The position numbers and the translations under genes were made by a program. A stretch of DNA of 64,000 nucleotides from Streptomyces sp. HM190 (lineage in GTDB: Bacteria > Actinomycetota > Actinomycetes > Streptomycetales > Streptomycetaceae): contig NZ_CP047318.1 of NCBI RefSeq assembly GCF_009857135.1, forward strand, positions 3,472,001-3,536,000, read 5' to 3'. Shown one piece after another: positions 52,694-62,345 of this stretch. Every line of letters starts with the position of its first letter. Positions within the stretch are counted from its first letter, which is position 1. The notes under the pieces are model-generated. The model had not been told where the DNA came from, searched no databases, and saw only the letters and a program-made list of their open reading frames with translations.

Positions 52694-53305
52694 ATGGCCG
52701 CCGAGGCGGAAGTCCTCGACGAACTGCACCGGTTGCGGGCCCGTGTGCCCCAGCTGACCGGGGCGCTCGCGGCCAGCGTGGACGGGCTGGTGCTGGCCCA
52801 CGACACCCCCGGCGTGGAGCCGGAGGGCCTGGCCGCACTCACCGCCGCCGCACTGGGCGTCGCCGTACGCATCACCGACGCGGGCGGCCGGGGCGACCTG
52901 CGCGAACTGCTGCTGCGCGGCGAGCAGGGCTATGTGGCGACGTACGCGGCGGGTGGCTCCGCCGTGCTCACGCTGCTCGCCCAGGACCGGGTCAACGTGG
53001 GCCGGCTGCACCTGGAGGGCCGGCGGACCGGCACCCGCATCGGGGAGCTGGTGGACGCCTCGCCCCGCCGCGCTGCCGACCCGGTCGCCGGGCGGGCCGC
53101 GGCCAGGGGCCCGGCCGAGGCGACCGGGCGGAGCCCGGCCAGGTCCCTCGCCCAGACCACGCCCCCGGGCACCGAACCGACCCCGGCGCAGACGCCGTCC
53201 AGGGCCACGGTCAGGTCGACCATGCCCCGCCGGACGCCCGGCGCCACGACCGCACGATCCACCCCCCGTACCGCTCCCCACGCACCCACCACGTCAGAGA
53301 GCTGA
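52694..53305 (+). CDS. Roadblock/LC7-domain protein with disordered tail
   Basis: The 203-residue protein starts at ATG 52694 after GAGAGGAG. Residues 1-120 form a Roadblock/LC7 fold: ELHRLRARVPQLTGALAASV then DGLVLAHDTPGVEPEGLAALTAAALG, and YVATYAAGGSAVLTLLAQDRVNVGRLHLE. In MglB and dynein light chains this region dimerises and contacts a GTPase. The last 80 residues are Arg/Pro/Thr/Ala-rich and likely disordered. Streptomyces conservons combine Roadblock, DUF742 and a GTPase, but no GTPase gene is adjacent here. Confidence 0.75.
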   Translation: MAAEAEVLDELHRLRARVPQLTGALAASVDGLVLAHDTPGVEPEGLAALTAAALGVAVRITDAGGRGDLRELLLRGEQGYVATYAAGGSAVLTLLAQDRVNVGRLHLEGRRTGTRIGELVDASPRRAADPVAGRAAARGPAEATGRSPARSLAQTTPPGTEPTPAQTPSRATVRSTMPRRTPGATTARSTPRTAPHAPTTSES

Positions 53306-53321
53306 AAGGACACCGCACACC

Positions 53322-53696
53322 ATGGCCAACACCGAGACCGCACTCAAAGAGGCCCTCGCGTCGATCGAGGGCGCGACCGGCGCCGCCCTCGTCGACTACA
53401 CCAGCGGCATGGCACTGGGCACGATCGGCGGCAGCAAGGGGTTCGACCTCACCGTCGCCGCCGCGGGCAACACGGACGTCGTGCGCGCCAAGTTGCGCAC
53501 CATGGAGCATCTCGGCCTCAAGGGCGAGATCGAGGACATCCTGATCACCCTCTCCGACGCCTACCACCTGATCCGGCTGCTCACCGGCCGCGGCGGCAAC
53601 GGCCTCTTCCTGTACCTGGTGCTCGACGCCAAGCGGGCCAACCTGGCGATGGCGCGGCACCAGTTGCGGAGGATCGAGGCGGAACTGGAGGTCTGA
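53322..53696 (+). CDS. Small Roadblock-like protein, fourth gene of the operon
   Basis: The 124-residue protein starts at ATG 53322 after GAAAGGACACC and lies 16 bases after the previous gene. It is a paralogue of the first gene of the operon, sharing the TSGMALGTIGG motif and the later DAYHLIRLL segment. It is predicted alpha-beta throughout, soluble, with no signal peptide. A strong hairpin follows at 53719-53748 and closes the operon. I do not know a function. Confidence 0.65.
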   Translation: MANTETALKEALASIEGATGAALVDYTSGMALGTIGGSKGFDLTVAAAGNTDVVRAKLRTMEHLGLKGEIEDILITLSDAYHLIRLLTGRGGNGLFLYLVLDAKRANLAMARHQLRRIEAELEV

Positions 53697-53718
53697 CGCC
53701 CCGAAGGCCCACCCACGA

Positions 53719-53748
53719 GGCGGCGCACCCCGGCCGGGGCGCGCCGCC
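53719..53748 (+). terminator. Terminator hairpin closing the Roadblock-like operon
   Basis: GGCGGCGC (53719-53726) pairs with GCGCCGCC (53741-53748), and inside it CCCCGG pairs with CCGGGG after one mismatch. Confidence 0.8.
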
Positions 53749-53876
53749 CAGGCGTGTCCCGGCCCAGGTGCCTGGTCAGGAACACTCCACCACCCCCACA
53801 TCCGCACACCCGTACGAACGTCAAGCTGTCCCCCTCCGCTACCGTGTCCGCCTCGGGTCGAGAGGAGAAGGTGACG

Positions 53877-54566
53877 GTGCGCGGAGCGGTACGGGGGGCG
53901 GCGCTCGCCCAGGTGGTGGTGCTGGCCGGTCTGCTGGCGGGGTGCTCGCAGCCGGCGCAGGGCGAGGGGGCCGGGCCGTCGGCCTCGGCGGGCGGGGCGG
54001 CGGACTCCGCCGGCTCCGGCACGGGGGACAAGGTCGCCGCGCGCGGCGGTTCGGTGGGCGCGGCCGGTTCCGCCTGCGCGCTGCCGGTCGCCTTCGACAC
54101 GGCGGAGCACTGGAAGGCGGAGGCCGTCGACACCGGCCCCGCGGAGGGCGGGGGCGAGGCAGCCGCCGAACTGGCCGAGGCGCTGCTGCACCAGGGCCCC
54201 TTCACCGCCGCGTGCGAGATCGACGCCAAGCCCGCCGGGAACATCGGCTTCATCCGGGTGTGGACCGGCGAGGCGGGCGCCGGGGCCGGGGACGCGCGGG
54301 CGCTGCTGAAGGAGTTCGTGACGGCCGAGGGCGACACCAGCGAGGCGAGGTACAGCGACTTCACCTCGGACTCCGGTGTCTTCGGTGCCGAGGTCGCGTA
54401 CCTCTCCACCAGTGAGGCGCTGGAGGAGACGAAGAAGGAGCGGGCCTTCCTCACCGTGACAGACGAGGGCCCCGTCGTCGTCCACCTCGGCGGGCTCGAC
54501 ACCGGGGAGCACGAGGACATGCTCCCCGCGTACGAGTTGGCCAAGCGGACGCTGCGCGCCACCTGA
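53877..54566 (+). CDS. Lipoprotein of unknown function
   Basis: The GTG at 53877 is 9 bases after AGGAG; another GTG at 53871 is too close to it. The 229-residue protein has a lipoprotein signal (VVVLAGLLAGCSQ) with lipidated Cys23, then a Gly/Ala/Ser-rich linker and a globular domain. The domain carries a CALPVAFDTAEHWKAEAV segment and a later Cys in FTAACEIDA, which could form a disulfide. It is predicted to be anchored on the outer face of the membrane. It lies after a terminator, so it is transcribed separately from the preceding operon. No family recognised. Confidence 0.7.
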   Translation: MRGAVRGAALAQVVVLAGLLAGCSQPAQGEGAGPSASAGGAADSAGSGTGDKVAARGGSVGAAGSACALPVAFDTAEHWKAEAVDTGPAEGGGEAAAELAEALLHQGPFTAACEIDAKPAGNIGFIRVWTGEAGAGAGDARALLKEFVTAEGDTSEARYSDFTSDSGVFGAEVAYLSTSEALEETKKERAFLTVTDEGPVVVHLGGLDTGEHEDMLPAYELAKRTLRAT

Positions 54567-54677
54567 GCCGGACATCCGCGAAGCTCCGACGAAGCTCCGC
54601 GAATCGTCCCCGCAGGCTTTTCCGGCCCGGCACAGGGCAGAGTCCCTCGGACGGAATCACCGACCGGGGAGGTTCTC

Positions 54678-54788
54678 CTGTCCACCGCCGAAACGACCGC
54701 CGGGGCCTCCGCGCCCGCCGAGGAGCCCGGCCTCACACGCGTGCTCGGTCCGAAGCTGCTGGTCCTCCGCACACGCGGCGAGGACTGA
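54678..54788 (+). pseudogene. Short fragment resembling the N-terminus of an APC amino acid permease
   Basis: This open frame of 36 codons follows a GGAGG ribosome site but begins with CTG. It encodes STAETTAGASAPAEEPGLTR followed by VLGPKLLVLRTRGED and stop. The GLTRVLGPKLLVL part looks like the start of APC permeases, where it continues FVVGD and a dozen membrane helices. None of those helices is present. It has strong codon bias and is followed within 12 bases by a perfect terminator, so it may be a truncated permease gene. A genuine tiny peptide cannot be excluded. Confidence 0.45.
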
Positions 54789-54800
54789 CGCCGCGTCGAA

Positions 54801-54835
54801 CCCGCCCCGGTCAGGCACCGCCGGACCGGGGCGGG
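54801..54835. terminator. 12-bp perfect hairpin
   Basis: CCCGCCCCGGTC (54801-54812) pairs perfectly with GACCGGGGCGGG (54824-54835). It lies between the permease-like fragment and the convergent membrane protein gene. Confidence 0.8.
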
Positions 54836-54867
54836 CCCGTGTCCGCCCGCCGAGCCGAGGAGGCGTA

Positions 54868-55464
54868 CTACGCCCGTCCGCTCACCGTCGTCCTCGCGGG
54901 GCGCCTGCCGCCGCCGGGGCGGGCGTCGCCCGCGGCATCGCCCGTGGAGCGGTAGGCGGTGACGCGCTTGCCGGCCGGGGCGCCGCCGCGGGACGAGAGC
55001 CAGTCGACGCGGACCCACAGCAGGTGTCCGTCGGCGCGTTCCCGGCGGCCGAGGCGGCCCGCCTTGAGCCACAGACCCGTGCCGACGCCGGCCAGCAGCA
55101 TCCCGCCCGCCGCCGGGACGGCGAACGACGACGCGAGTGCCGCGGCGAACGCGAGCAGCAGCCACCAGCGGTGTCCGCGCCGCCAGTTCCGCAGGGTCAC
55201 CGCACGGTCCTGCAGCACATCGTGCTTGCCCGCCCGCGCGGCCCCGCGCGCCAGTTCCGCGTACCGTCCCCGTCGCAGCGCCGCGACGAGCACGGCGGCG
55301 ACGATGAACAACACCGCACCGCCGAGCACCCCGATCCGCCGTCCGGTCACCCCCGACGGCACCGCACCGGCGCCCGCCGCGACCACTCCGAGCCACCACA
55401 TCGGTGCCGCCCCGGCCCGTACCACGACGGCCACCCGAGCCAGCCCCTGTCCTCCGCGCGCCAC
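54868..55464 (-). CDS. Hypothetical membrane protein
   Basis: The 198-residue protein starts with GTG at 55464, with GGGAGG upstream. Hydrophobic segments at about 18-36, 44-64, 100-118 and 119-135 suggest four membrane helices arranged as two hairpins around a basic cytosolic loop (RRGRYAELARGAARAGKHDVL). The C-terminal region is basic and polar. I do not recognise the family. It is upstream of nothing obvious on its strand and is flanked by the RpiR regulator gene 127 bases away in the same direction. Confidence 0.65.
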   Translation of the reverse strand: MARGGQGLARVAVVVRAGAAPMWWLGVVAAGAGAVPSGVTGRRIGVLGGAVLFIVAAVLVAALRRGRYAELARGAARAGKHDVLQDRAVTLRNWRRGHRWWLLLAFAAALASSFAVPAAGGMLLAGVGTGLWLKAGRLGRRERADGHLLWVRVDWLSSRGGAPAGKRVTAYRSTGDAAGDARPGGGRRPARTTVSGRA

Positions 55465-55591
55465 TCTCCCGCCTCCCGTGTCCCAGGTTCGGTTTCCAGT
55501 CGTACGTTCAGTCGCCAGGCACGGTAACCAGCGAAGGTGAAACGTGCCTGAGAAAGCGGATACCACCGACCGGGCCGAAACCCAAGAGGTA

Positions 55592-56470
55592 CTACTCCAC
55601 GAACAGCCCGCGGGCCGCGGCCTTCGCGTCGAACTCCTCCAGCCGCGCCTGCGCCTCGGGCAGGTCGTCGCACATGGCCTCCAGCAGCACCCGCCCGAGC
55701 AGCATCGGCGCGCAGGCGGTGTCGAAGGCGAGGCCGGTCCCGACGGCGGCGGGAAGCAGCAGGTCGGAGACCTTGGCGACGGGCGCGAACGCGGAGTCGG
55801 CGACGGTGACGACCGTCAGTCCGGTCTCCTTGGCGTACGCGAGGATGTCGACGACCTCGCGGGGGTGCCGGGGCAGCGCGAAGCAGAGCAGCGCGGTCGC
55901 CCCGGCGCGCACCGCCGCGTCGATCCGGTCGTGGAGCATGCTGCCGCCCTCGTGCAGCAGCCGTACGTCGGGGTGGACCTTGCCGGCGAAGTACGCGAAG
56001 CCGTACGCCTGGGCGGCGGCGGCCCGCAGGCCGAGGACCGGCAGCGGCCTGGACGCGGCGAGCAGCCGCCCGGCCCGTGCCACCGGGGCGGGGTCGGCGA
56101 GCACCTCGGCCAGATGCCGCAGGTTCTCGATCTCGGCCTCGACGGCCTGCTGGTACTCGTTGAGGGCGGCGGCGGCCGAGGCCGGTTCGGCGGGGGCGAC
56201 CTCGCGCAGGTGACGGCGCAGCGCCGGGTACCCGTCGAAGCCGAGCGCCACCGCGAACCGGGTCACCGACGGCTGGCTCACCCCGGCGAGTTCCGCCAGT
56301 TCCACGCTCGACAGGAACGGCACGTCCGCGGCGCGCCGCACCATGCTGTGCGCGATCCGCCGCTGAGTGGGCGTCAGCCGGTGTCCCTCGAACAGGGTCT
56401 GGAGGCGTGCGGCGGGGCTGTCCGCACCGCTCGCCGCCCCCGTGCCGCCGGTGTTCCGCTCGGCGCTCAT
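55592..56470 (-). CDS. MurR/RpiR family transcriptional regulator
   Basis: The 292-residue protein starts at ATG 56470 after GGAAGGGGAG. Residues 20-95 are the RpiR helix-turn-helix domain (TPTQRRIAHSMVRRAADVPF, ELAELAGVSQPSVTRFAVALGFDGYPALR). Residues 125-285 form a SIS sugar-isomerase-type domain (VLGLRAAAAQAYGFAYFAGKV, LLCFALPRHPREVVDILAYA), which usually binds phosphosugars. No sugar operon is adjacent, so the target is unclear. It could act on the following membrane protein gene or elsewhere. Confidence 0.88.
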   Translation of the reverse strand: MSAERNTGGTGAASGADSPAARLQTLFEGHRLTPTQRRIAHSMVRRAADVPFLSSVELAELAGVSQPSVTRFAVALGFDGYPALRRHLREVAPAEPASAAAALNEYQQAVEAEIENLRHLAEVLADPAPVARAGRLLAASRPLPVLGLRAAAAQAYGFAYFAGKVHPDVRLLHEGGSMLHDRIDAAVRAGATALLCFALPRHPREVVDILAYAKETGLTVVTVADSAFAPVAKVSDLLLPAAVGTGLAFDTACAPMLLGRVLLEAMCDDLPEAQARLEEFDAKAAARGLFVE

Positions 56471-56716
56471 ACCGCGCTCCCCTTCCGCGTTCCCGCCCGC
56501 GCCGGAACGGGACACGCCTCCCTCGATCAGCGCGGTGCGGCACCCACCCTATTCAGTCACCGGGAAGTCTGCATGAGCCTATGCATCTTCTTTCTCGCGG
56601 AGCCGTGCGTTCCGTACGTTCCGGTCCGCTCGGCTCCCGGTCGCCTGCGCGCGTGCGGACACGCCGGACCCCTGGGGCGCGCCCGCACGCGGGTGGCGCC
56701 CCAGGGGCCGTGGTGA

Positions 56717-58306
56717 TCAGAAGCGGCCGGTCAGGCCCGGGATGCCCGGGGGCGTGGGGAGCGGCAGCAGGTTGGGGGTGGCGCGTTCCTGCGCGCCCGG
56801 ACGGGCCTTGCAGGTGATGTCCTTGGCGGGGAGCCTGCCGGTGGTCAGGTAGGCGGTGGCCGTCTTGTCGGCGCACGACTTGGTGCCGTAGATGCCGTGT
56901 CCGACACCCCCGGCGACCGTGACCATCTTCGCGCCCTTCATGACGCGGCGCAGGCCCTGGCCGCTGACCAGCGGAGTCTGGGAGTCCCACTCGTTCTGCA
57001 GGATCAGCGCGCCCACCTTGTTGCCGACCTTGGTGGCGGGCTCGCTGCCCTGCTTCTTCCAGAAGGCGCACGGCTTGACGGAGGAGGCGAAGTCGCCGTA
57101 CAGCGGGTAGGCGGCCTTGTCCCGGATCGCGTCCGCGCGGTACTGCTCGGGGTCGCGCGGCCAGTTGCGGGTGTCGGCGCAGACCACGGCCCAGAAGGCG
57201 GCGTCGCTGTTGTCGTCGGGCACGGCCCGGCCGAAGGACGGCGGAACGGGCTCGGGCGTCGTGGGCTCGCGGGTGGCGGAGGACGGGGTCCGGTCCGCGG
57301 CCTTCTTCAGCTCGACGACCGCTTCGGCGGCGTCGCGCCCGCCGCCGAAGAACGTGGCCCGCAGGCCGGAGCGGATGTCGTCCCCGGTCAGCTGGGTGCC
57401 GTCGAGGTCGATCGGCTTGCGGTCGGCCCGGGCGATCAGGTCGTAGAACGTCGTGCGGACGGCCTCGGGCGTGGCGCCCAGCTTGTAGGTGGTGTTCCGC
57501 GCGGCCGTCCACTCGGTCCACCGGGTGAAGGCGGGCTCGGCGCCCTCCGCCCAGACCTGGATCATCCCGCGCCAGATCCGGGCCGGGTCGACGGCGCTGT
57601 CCAGCACGAAGCGGTCGGAACGCTTGGGGAACATCTGCGTGTAGACGGCGCCGAGGTAGGTGCCGTACGAGTACCCGAGGTAGGAGATCTTCTTCTCGCC
57701 GAGCACCGCGCGGATGACGTCCATGTCCCGGGCGGTGTTGCGGGTGGTGAGGTGGCGCAGCCTGTCGCCCTGCTTCTTGTCGCACTTCTCCGCGACGGTC
57801 CGCGCCCACTTGACGTCCTTGCCGAACGTCTCGGGCTTGTACGGCCGGTCCCAGTTCCGCTCGCCGGACGTCAGGCCGCAGCCGACGGGGGAGCTCCAGC
57901 CGACGCCCCGCGGGTCGAAGCCGACGAGGTCGTACGTCCTCTTCACCGACTTCGGCAGCTGACCGGCCAGGTAGTACGGCATGTCGACGCCCGGCCCGCC
58001 CGGACCGCCCGGGTTGAGCAGGAGCACGCCGCGACGTTCCTTCTTGGTGCTCGTCCGCATCCGGGATATCGCGAGGTCGAGCTTCTTGCCGCCCGGTTTG
58101 CGGTAGTCGAGCGGCACCTTGATCGTGGCGCACTGCAGGGAGGCGGGCAGCGACTTGTCGCAGCGGTGCCAGGAGGGCTTCTGCGTGAGGTAGGGGCGCA
58201 GGGGGTCCGTCGCGGCGGACGCCGCGGTGGGGGTCAGTGCGGGGATCAGCGTGGTGACGGCGCTGACCGCCACGAGGAGGGCTGTTCGACTGGTGCGCGC
58301 GCGCAT
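56717..58306 (-). CDS. Secreted alpha/beta hydrolase, tripeptidyl aminopeptidase type
   Basis: The 529-residue protein starts at ATG 58306 with a signal peptide (residues 1-31). The hydrolase fold shows the oxyanion region LLNPGGPGGPGVDM, DPRGVGWSSP, and the nucleophile Ser in YLGYSYGTYLG (Gly-Tyr-Ser-Tyr-Gly). Near the C-terminus a TAP-like domain carries NEWDSQTPLV (Asp) and GGVGHGIYG (His). Secreted Streptomyces members such as SlpD/SlpE and tripeptidyl aminopeptidase release N-terminal peptides from exported proteins. Exact specificity cannot be told from sequence. It stands alone. Confidence 0.87.
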   Translation of the reverse strand: MRARTSRTALLVAVSAVTTLIPALTPTAASAATDPLRPYLTQKPSWHRCDKSLPASLQCATIKVPLDYRKPGGKKLDLAISRMRTSTKKERRGVLLLNPGGPGGPGVDMPYYLAGQLPKSVKRTYDLVGFDPRGVGWSSPVGCGLTSGERNWDRPYKPETFGKDVKWARTVAEKCDKKQGDRLRHLTTRNTARDMDVIRAVLGEKKISYLGYSYGTYLGAVYTQMFPKRSDRFVLDSAVDPARIWRGMIQVWAEGAEPAFTRWTEWTAARNTTYKLGATPEAVRTTFYDLIARADRKPIDLDGTQLTGDDIRSGLRATFFGGGRDAAEAVVELKKAADRTPSSATREPTTPEPVPPSFGRAVPDDNSDAAFWAVVCADTRNWPRDPEQYRADAIRDKAAYPLYGDFASSVKPCAFWKKQGSEPATKVGNKVGALILQNEWDSQTPLVSGQGLRRVMKGAKMVTVAGGVGHGIYGTKSCADKTATAYLTTGRLPAKDITCKARPGAQERATPNLLPLPTPPGIPGLTGRF

Positions 58307-58528
58307 GAGGTCCTCGGGTCGACGGGTACGGGACGCACTCATCCTGTCGAGCGCGGCGCACGGAGTGATCCCTCCACGGGGCAGACCTTCTCCACCCTTG
58401 GAGGGAGGGGGAGTTGGGGCCGAATAGTGCTGGAGTCGGACAACCGCGACCGGCTGTTTCCCGTCCGGGGTGAAAGAGGGGGGCTGTCCCCAGTGCCGGA
58501 GGGGTCGCGGCTGCCTAGCGTGAGGGGC

Positions 58529-58972
58529 ATGACCGGAATGGATGCCCGTGAGGCACAGCTCGGGGACGCCGAGCTGAAGAAGGAACTCGCCGCGACCCTG
58601 CACGCGCGCAGGGAGTTGGGGGAGGACTACGAGTCCGCGCTGGTGGAGTCGTTCCTGGAGAAGGTGGACCAGCGCATCGACGGCGCGGTCGACCGCCGGG
58701 TGCGGCGCCAGGTCGCGGAGCAGCAGATGGTGGTGGCCCGCGGCGCCCGTTCGCCGAGGTCGACCGATTCCTGGGGCGAGCGCTACGGCTTCGGCGTCGT
58801 CTCCCTCGTCGTCGCCATCCCGCTCTCCGGCATCGGCGGCGGCGTGGCCGGGCTCCGCGGCCTGTTCGTCACCTGGGCGGGCATCGTCGCGGTGAACCTG
58901 GCCTGGGCGCTGCGCACCTCCCCGCGCCTGGGCGGGCGCGGCAGGTCCGGTGACCCGGACTCGCGGGAGTAG
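58529..58972 (+). CDS. Hypothetical membrane protein with an acidic N-terminal helix
   Basis: The 147-residue protein from ATG 58529 has a charged N-terminal half with helical periodicity (LKKELAATLHARRELGEDYE) and two hydrophobic segments near residues 90-130 (VVSLVVAIPLSGIGGGVAGL, then LFVTWAGIVAVNLAWAL). A TAGCGT -10 box at 58516-58521 ends 7 bases before this ATG, so the mRNA may be leaderless; a second ATG at 58538 follows GAGGGG at a ribosome-site distance. No family recognised with certainty. A large bifurcated hairpin follows. Confidence 0.7.
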   Translation: MTGMDAREAQLGDAELKKELAATLHARRELGEDYESALVESFLEKVDQRIDGAVDRRVRRQVAEQQMVVARGARSPRSTDSWGERYGFGVVSLVVAIPLSGIGGGVAGLRGLFVTWAGIVAVNLAWALRTSPRLGGRGRSGDPDSRE

Positions 58973-58997
58973 GGGTGCGCCGGGCGCGAGGGATGTG

Positions 58998-59053
58998 CGC
59001 GGGGACCGCCGCACCCCCGTGCGACGGGGGGCGGGACGACGGCGGTCCCCGCG
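58998..59053. terminator. 14-bp bidirectional hairpin with an inner hairpin
   Basis: CGCGGGGACCGCCG (58998-59011) pairs perfectly with CGGCGGTCCCCGCG (59040-59053). Within the loop CCCCCGT pairs with ACGGGGG. It lies between convergent genes. The rest of the 348-base gap (58973-59320) contains nothing I can name. Confidence 0.8.
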
Positions 59054-59320
59054 GGGACGCGGGCCGGGTCAGGCCGGGCTTCGCGTCCGTGGCGTCCATG
59101 GAGGTCCGGGAGCCGCTCCGGAGGTCCTTGACGCCGTTTCGGGTGCCGGCCGGGGCGGGGAGCCGCTCCCGCCCTGCCGACACCCCTCAATCTGCCCGAC
59201 CCGTGTTAAGCGGGTGCTGCGCGGACGTGACGCGCTCGTACCACTTCTGCGAAGTCGAGCGGGATACCCCCGCGCATCTTCACCCTTGCGGCCCTCTTGG
59301 AGTGATTCCTCCCGTCCGGC

Positions 59321-60715
<1,395 letters not shown>

Positions 60716-60871
60716 CGTTGTCTCCGGAGCCGCAAAAGTGATGGTCGTGATCCCGCCAGCCTAAGCCCCGCCCCTCTTGATCTCCTCACTGTTCACTTCC
60801 CCCAGGGATTGGCCGAGGGCCGCTACGGGGCAAGGAGTGGTTGTACGGCTACGAGGAGGTGGCGGCGACGC

Positions 60872-61969
60872 ATGTCGAGCATGTCCAGAGCGAGGGTGGC
60901 CCGGCGCATCGCGGCGGGCGCGGCGTACGGCGGGGGCGGCATCGGACTGGTCGGTGCGGCGGCCGTCGGCGTGCTGCTGACCGAGGTGCGGATGGCCAAG
61001 CGGGTCGTCGGCAACGGCAGCAGTCCGCATCCGCCGAGCGCGGAGGGCCTCTACGGCCGTTCCTACGGCCGTTCCTACGGCAGTGGCCACGGCCGCCCGT
61101 TCGGCCCGTTCGCCCCGCACGACGGCACCTACGACGTCACCGACGGCCCGCCGATCCGCCTGGTCATGCTGGGTGACTCCACCGCCGCGGGGCAGGGCGT
61201 CCACCGGGCCCGCCAGACGCCGGGCGCGCTCCTCGCGTCGGGGCTCGCGGCGGTGGCGGAACACCCCGTGGAGCTGCGGAACGTCGCGCTGCCGGGCGCC
61301 CAGTCGGACGACCTGGACCGCCAGGTCGCGCTGGTCCTGGAGGACCCGTCCCGGGTCCCCGACGTCTGCGTGATCATGATCGGCGCGAACGACGTCACCC
61401 ATCGCATGCCGCCGACCCGCTCCGTGCGGCACCTGTCGGCCGCGGTACGCCGGCTGCGCACGGCCGGCGCGGAGGTCGTCGTCGGCACCTGCCCCGACCT
61501 CGGCACGATCGAGCCCGTGCAGCAGCCCCTGCGCTGGATCGCCCGACGGGCGTCCCGGCAGCTGGCCGCAGCCCAGACGATCGGCGTCGTCGAACAGGGC
61601 GGCCGCACGGTGTCGCTGGGCGACCTGCTGGGCCCCGAGTTCGAGGCGAACCCGCGGGAACTGTTCGGCCCCGACAACTACCACCCCTCCGCGGAGGGCT
61701 ACGCGACGGCGGCGATGGCCGTCCTGCCCACCGTGTGCGCGGCGCTCAACCTGTGGCCCGCGGAGGAGGAGCGCCCCGACGCCTCCCGCCGCGAGGGCTT
61801 CCTGCCGGTCGCCCGCGCCGCCGCCGAGGCCGCGTCCGAGGCCGGCACGGAGGTGACGGCCGCGATGCCGACGGGGCCGCGGGGGCCGTGGGCCCTCCTG
61901 AAGCGCCGCCGGCGCCGGCGGGTCCCGGCGACGGACCCGGCCCCCACGGCGGCGGAGCCGTCCGCGTAG
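60872..61969 (+). CDS. SGNH/GDSL-type hydrolase
   Basis: The 365-residue protein starts at ATG 60872. It has an N-terminal membrane segment (AAYGGGGIGLVGAAAVGVLL), a repeat-containing Ser/Tyr/Gly/Arg region (GRSYGRSYGSGHGR), and a GDSL fold: block I LVMLGDSTAAGQGV (catalytic Ser), block III MIGANDVTH and block V GPDNYHPSAEGY (Asp and His). It is probably an exported or membrane-tethered lipase or esterase. Substrate is unknown. The C-terminal 70 residues are Glu/Ala then Arg-rich. Its stop is 5 bases from the second long palindromic repeat. Confidence 0.85.
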   Translation: MSSMSRARVARRIAAGAAYGGGGIGLVGAAAVGVLLTEVRMAKRVVGNGSSPHPPSAEGLYGRSYGRSYGSGHGRPFGPFAPHDGTYDVTDGPPIRLVMLGDSTAAGQGVHRARQTPGALLASGLAAVAEHPVELRNVALPGAQSDDLDRQVALVLEDPSRVPDVCVIMIGANDVTHRMPPTRSVRHLSAAVRRLRTAGAEVVVGTCPDLGTIEPVQQPLRWIARRASRQLAAAQTIGVVEQGGRTVSLGDLLGPEFEANPRELFGPDNYHPSAEGYATAAMAVLPTVCAALNLWPAEEERPDASRREGFLPVARAAAEAASEAGTEVTAAMPTGPRGPWALLKRRRRRRVPATDPAPTAAEPSA

Positions 61970-61973
61970 CGCC

Positions 61974-62202
61974 GGGCGCCTACCGACTCGGGGGGGCGTG
62001 CGGTTGGGGCGGGTGCGGGTCCGTTCTGGTTTCTCGCGCGGTTCCCCGCGCCCCTGGAGGGACGGGCATGCGGCCCGCCCTCCCCCTTAGAAAAGCACGG
62101 GGCGCAGCCGCGAGCGCTTTCGGGGGCGCGGGGAACCGCGCGAACGGCCCCCACCCACCCGCGCCCGCCCAAGCGCACGCGCCCCCGAGCCATGAGGCGC
62201 CC
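61974..62202. repeat. 229-bp imperfect palindromic repeat, copy 2
   Basis: It has the same layout as the 9668-9907 element: GGGCGCC/GGCGCCC ends, CTCGGGGG/CCCCCGAG next, and a GCGCGGTTCCCCGCGCCCCT core arm. Both copies also share a central AAAAGC(A/G)CGGGGCGCAGCC segment. It begins just after the SGNH hydrolase stop and lies ahead of the thiolase promoter. Confidence 0.85.
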
Positions 62203-62257
62203 GACCCGAAAAAGCAAGCGCTTAGAAAAGTGCGGTCGGAGTCACACCCCCATGCCC

Positions 62258-62286
62258 GTGACCTTGACCATACGTACGGGTAACTT
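62258..62286 (+). promoter_or_regulatory. Promoter candidate for the thiolase gene
   Basis: GTGACC (62258-62263) and TAACTT (62281-62286) are 17 bases apart, with a start expected near 62293, about 50 bases before the coding region. A CGTACG palindrome lies in the spacer. Confidence 0.5.
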
Positions 62287-62345
62287 CCCCCACAGCCCTG
62301 CCCCGCGCGACCAGGGGGCACCGTCTGTACGCCAATGGAGCCGTG

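Noticed and set aside
59180..59240. Possible tRNA-like stretch near 59.2 kb
   Set aside because: I could not fold a cloverleaf or find an acceptor stem with a TPsiC-type arm.
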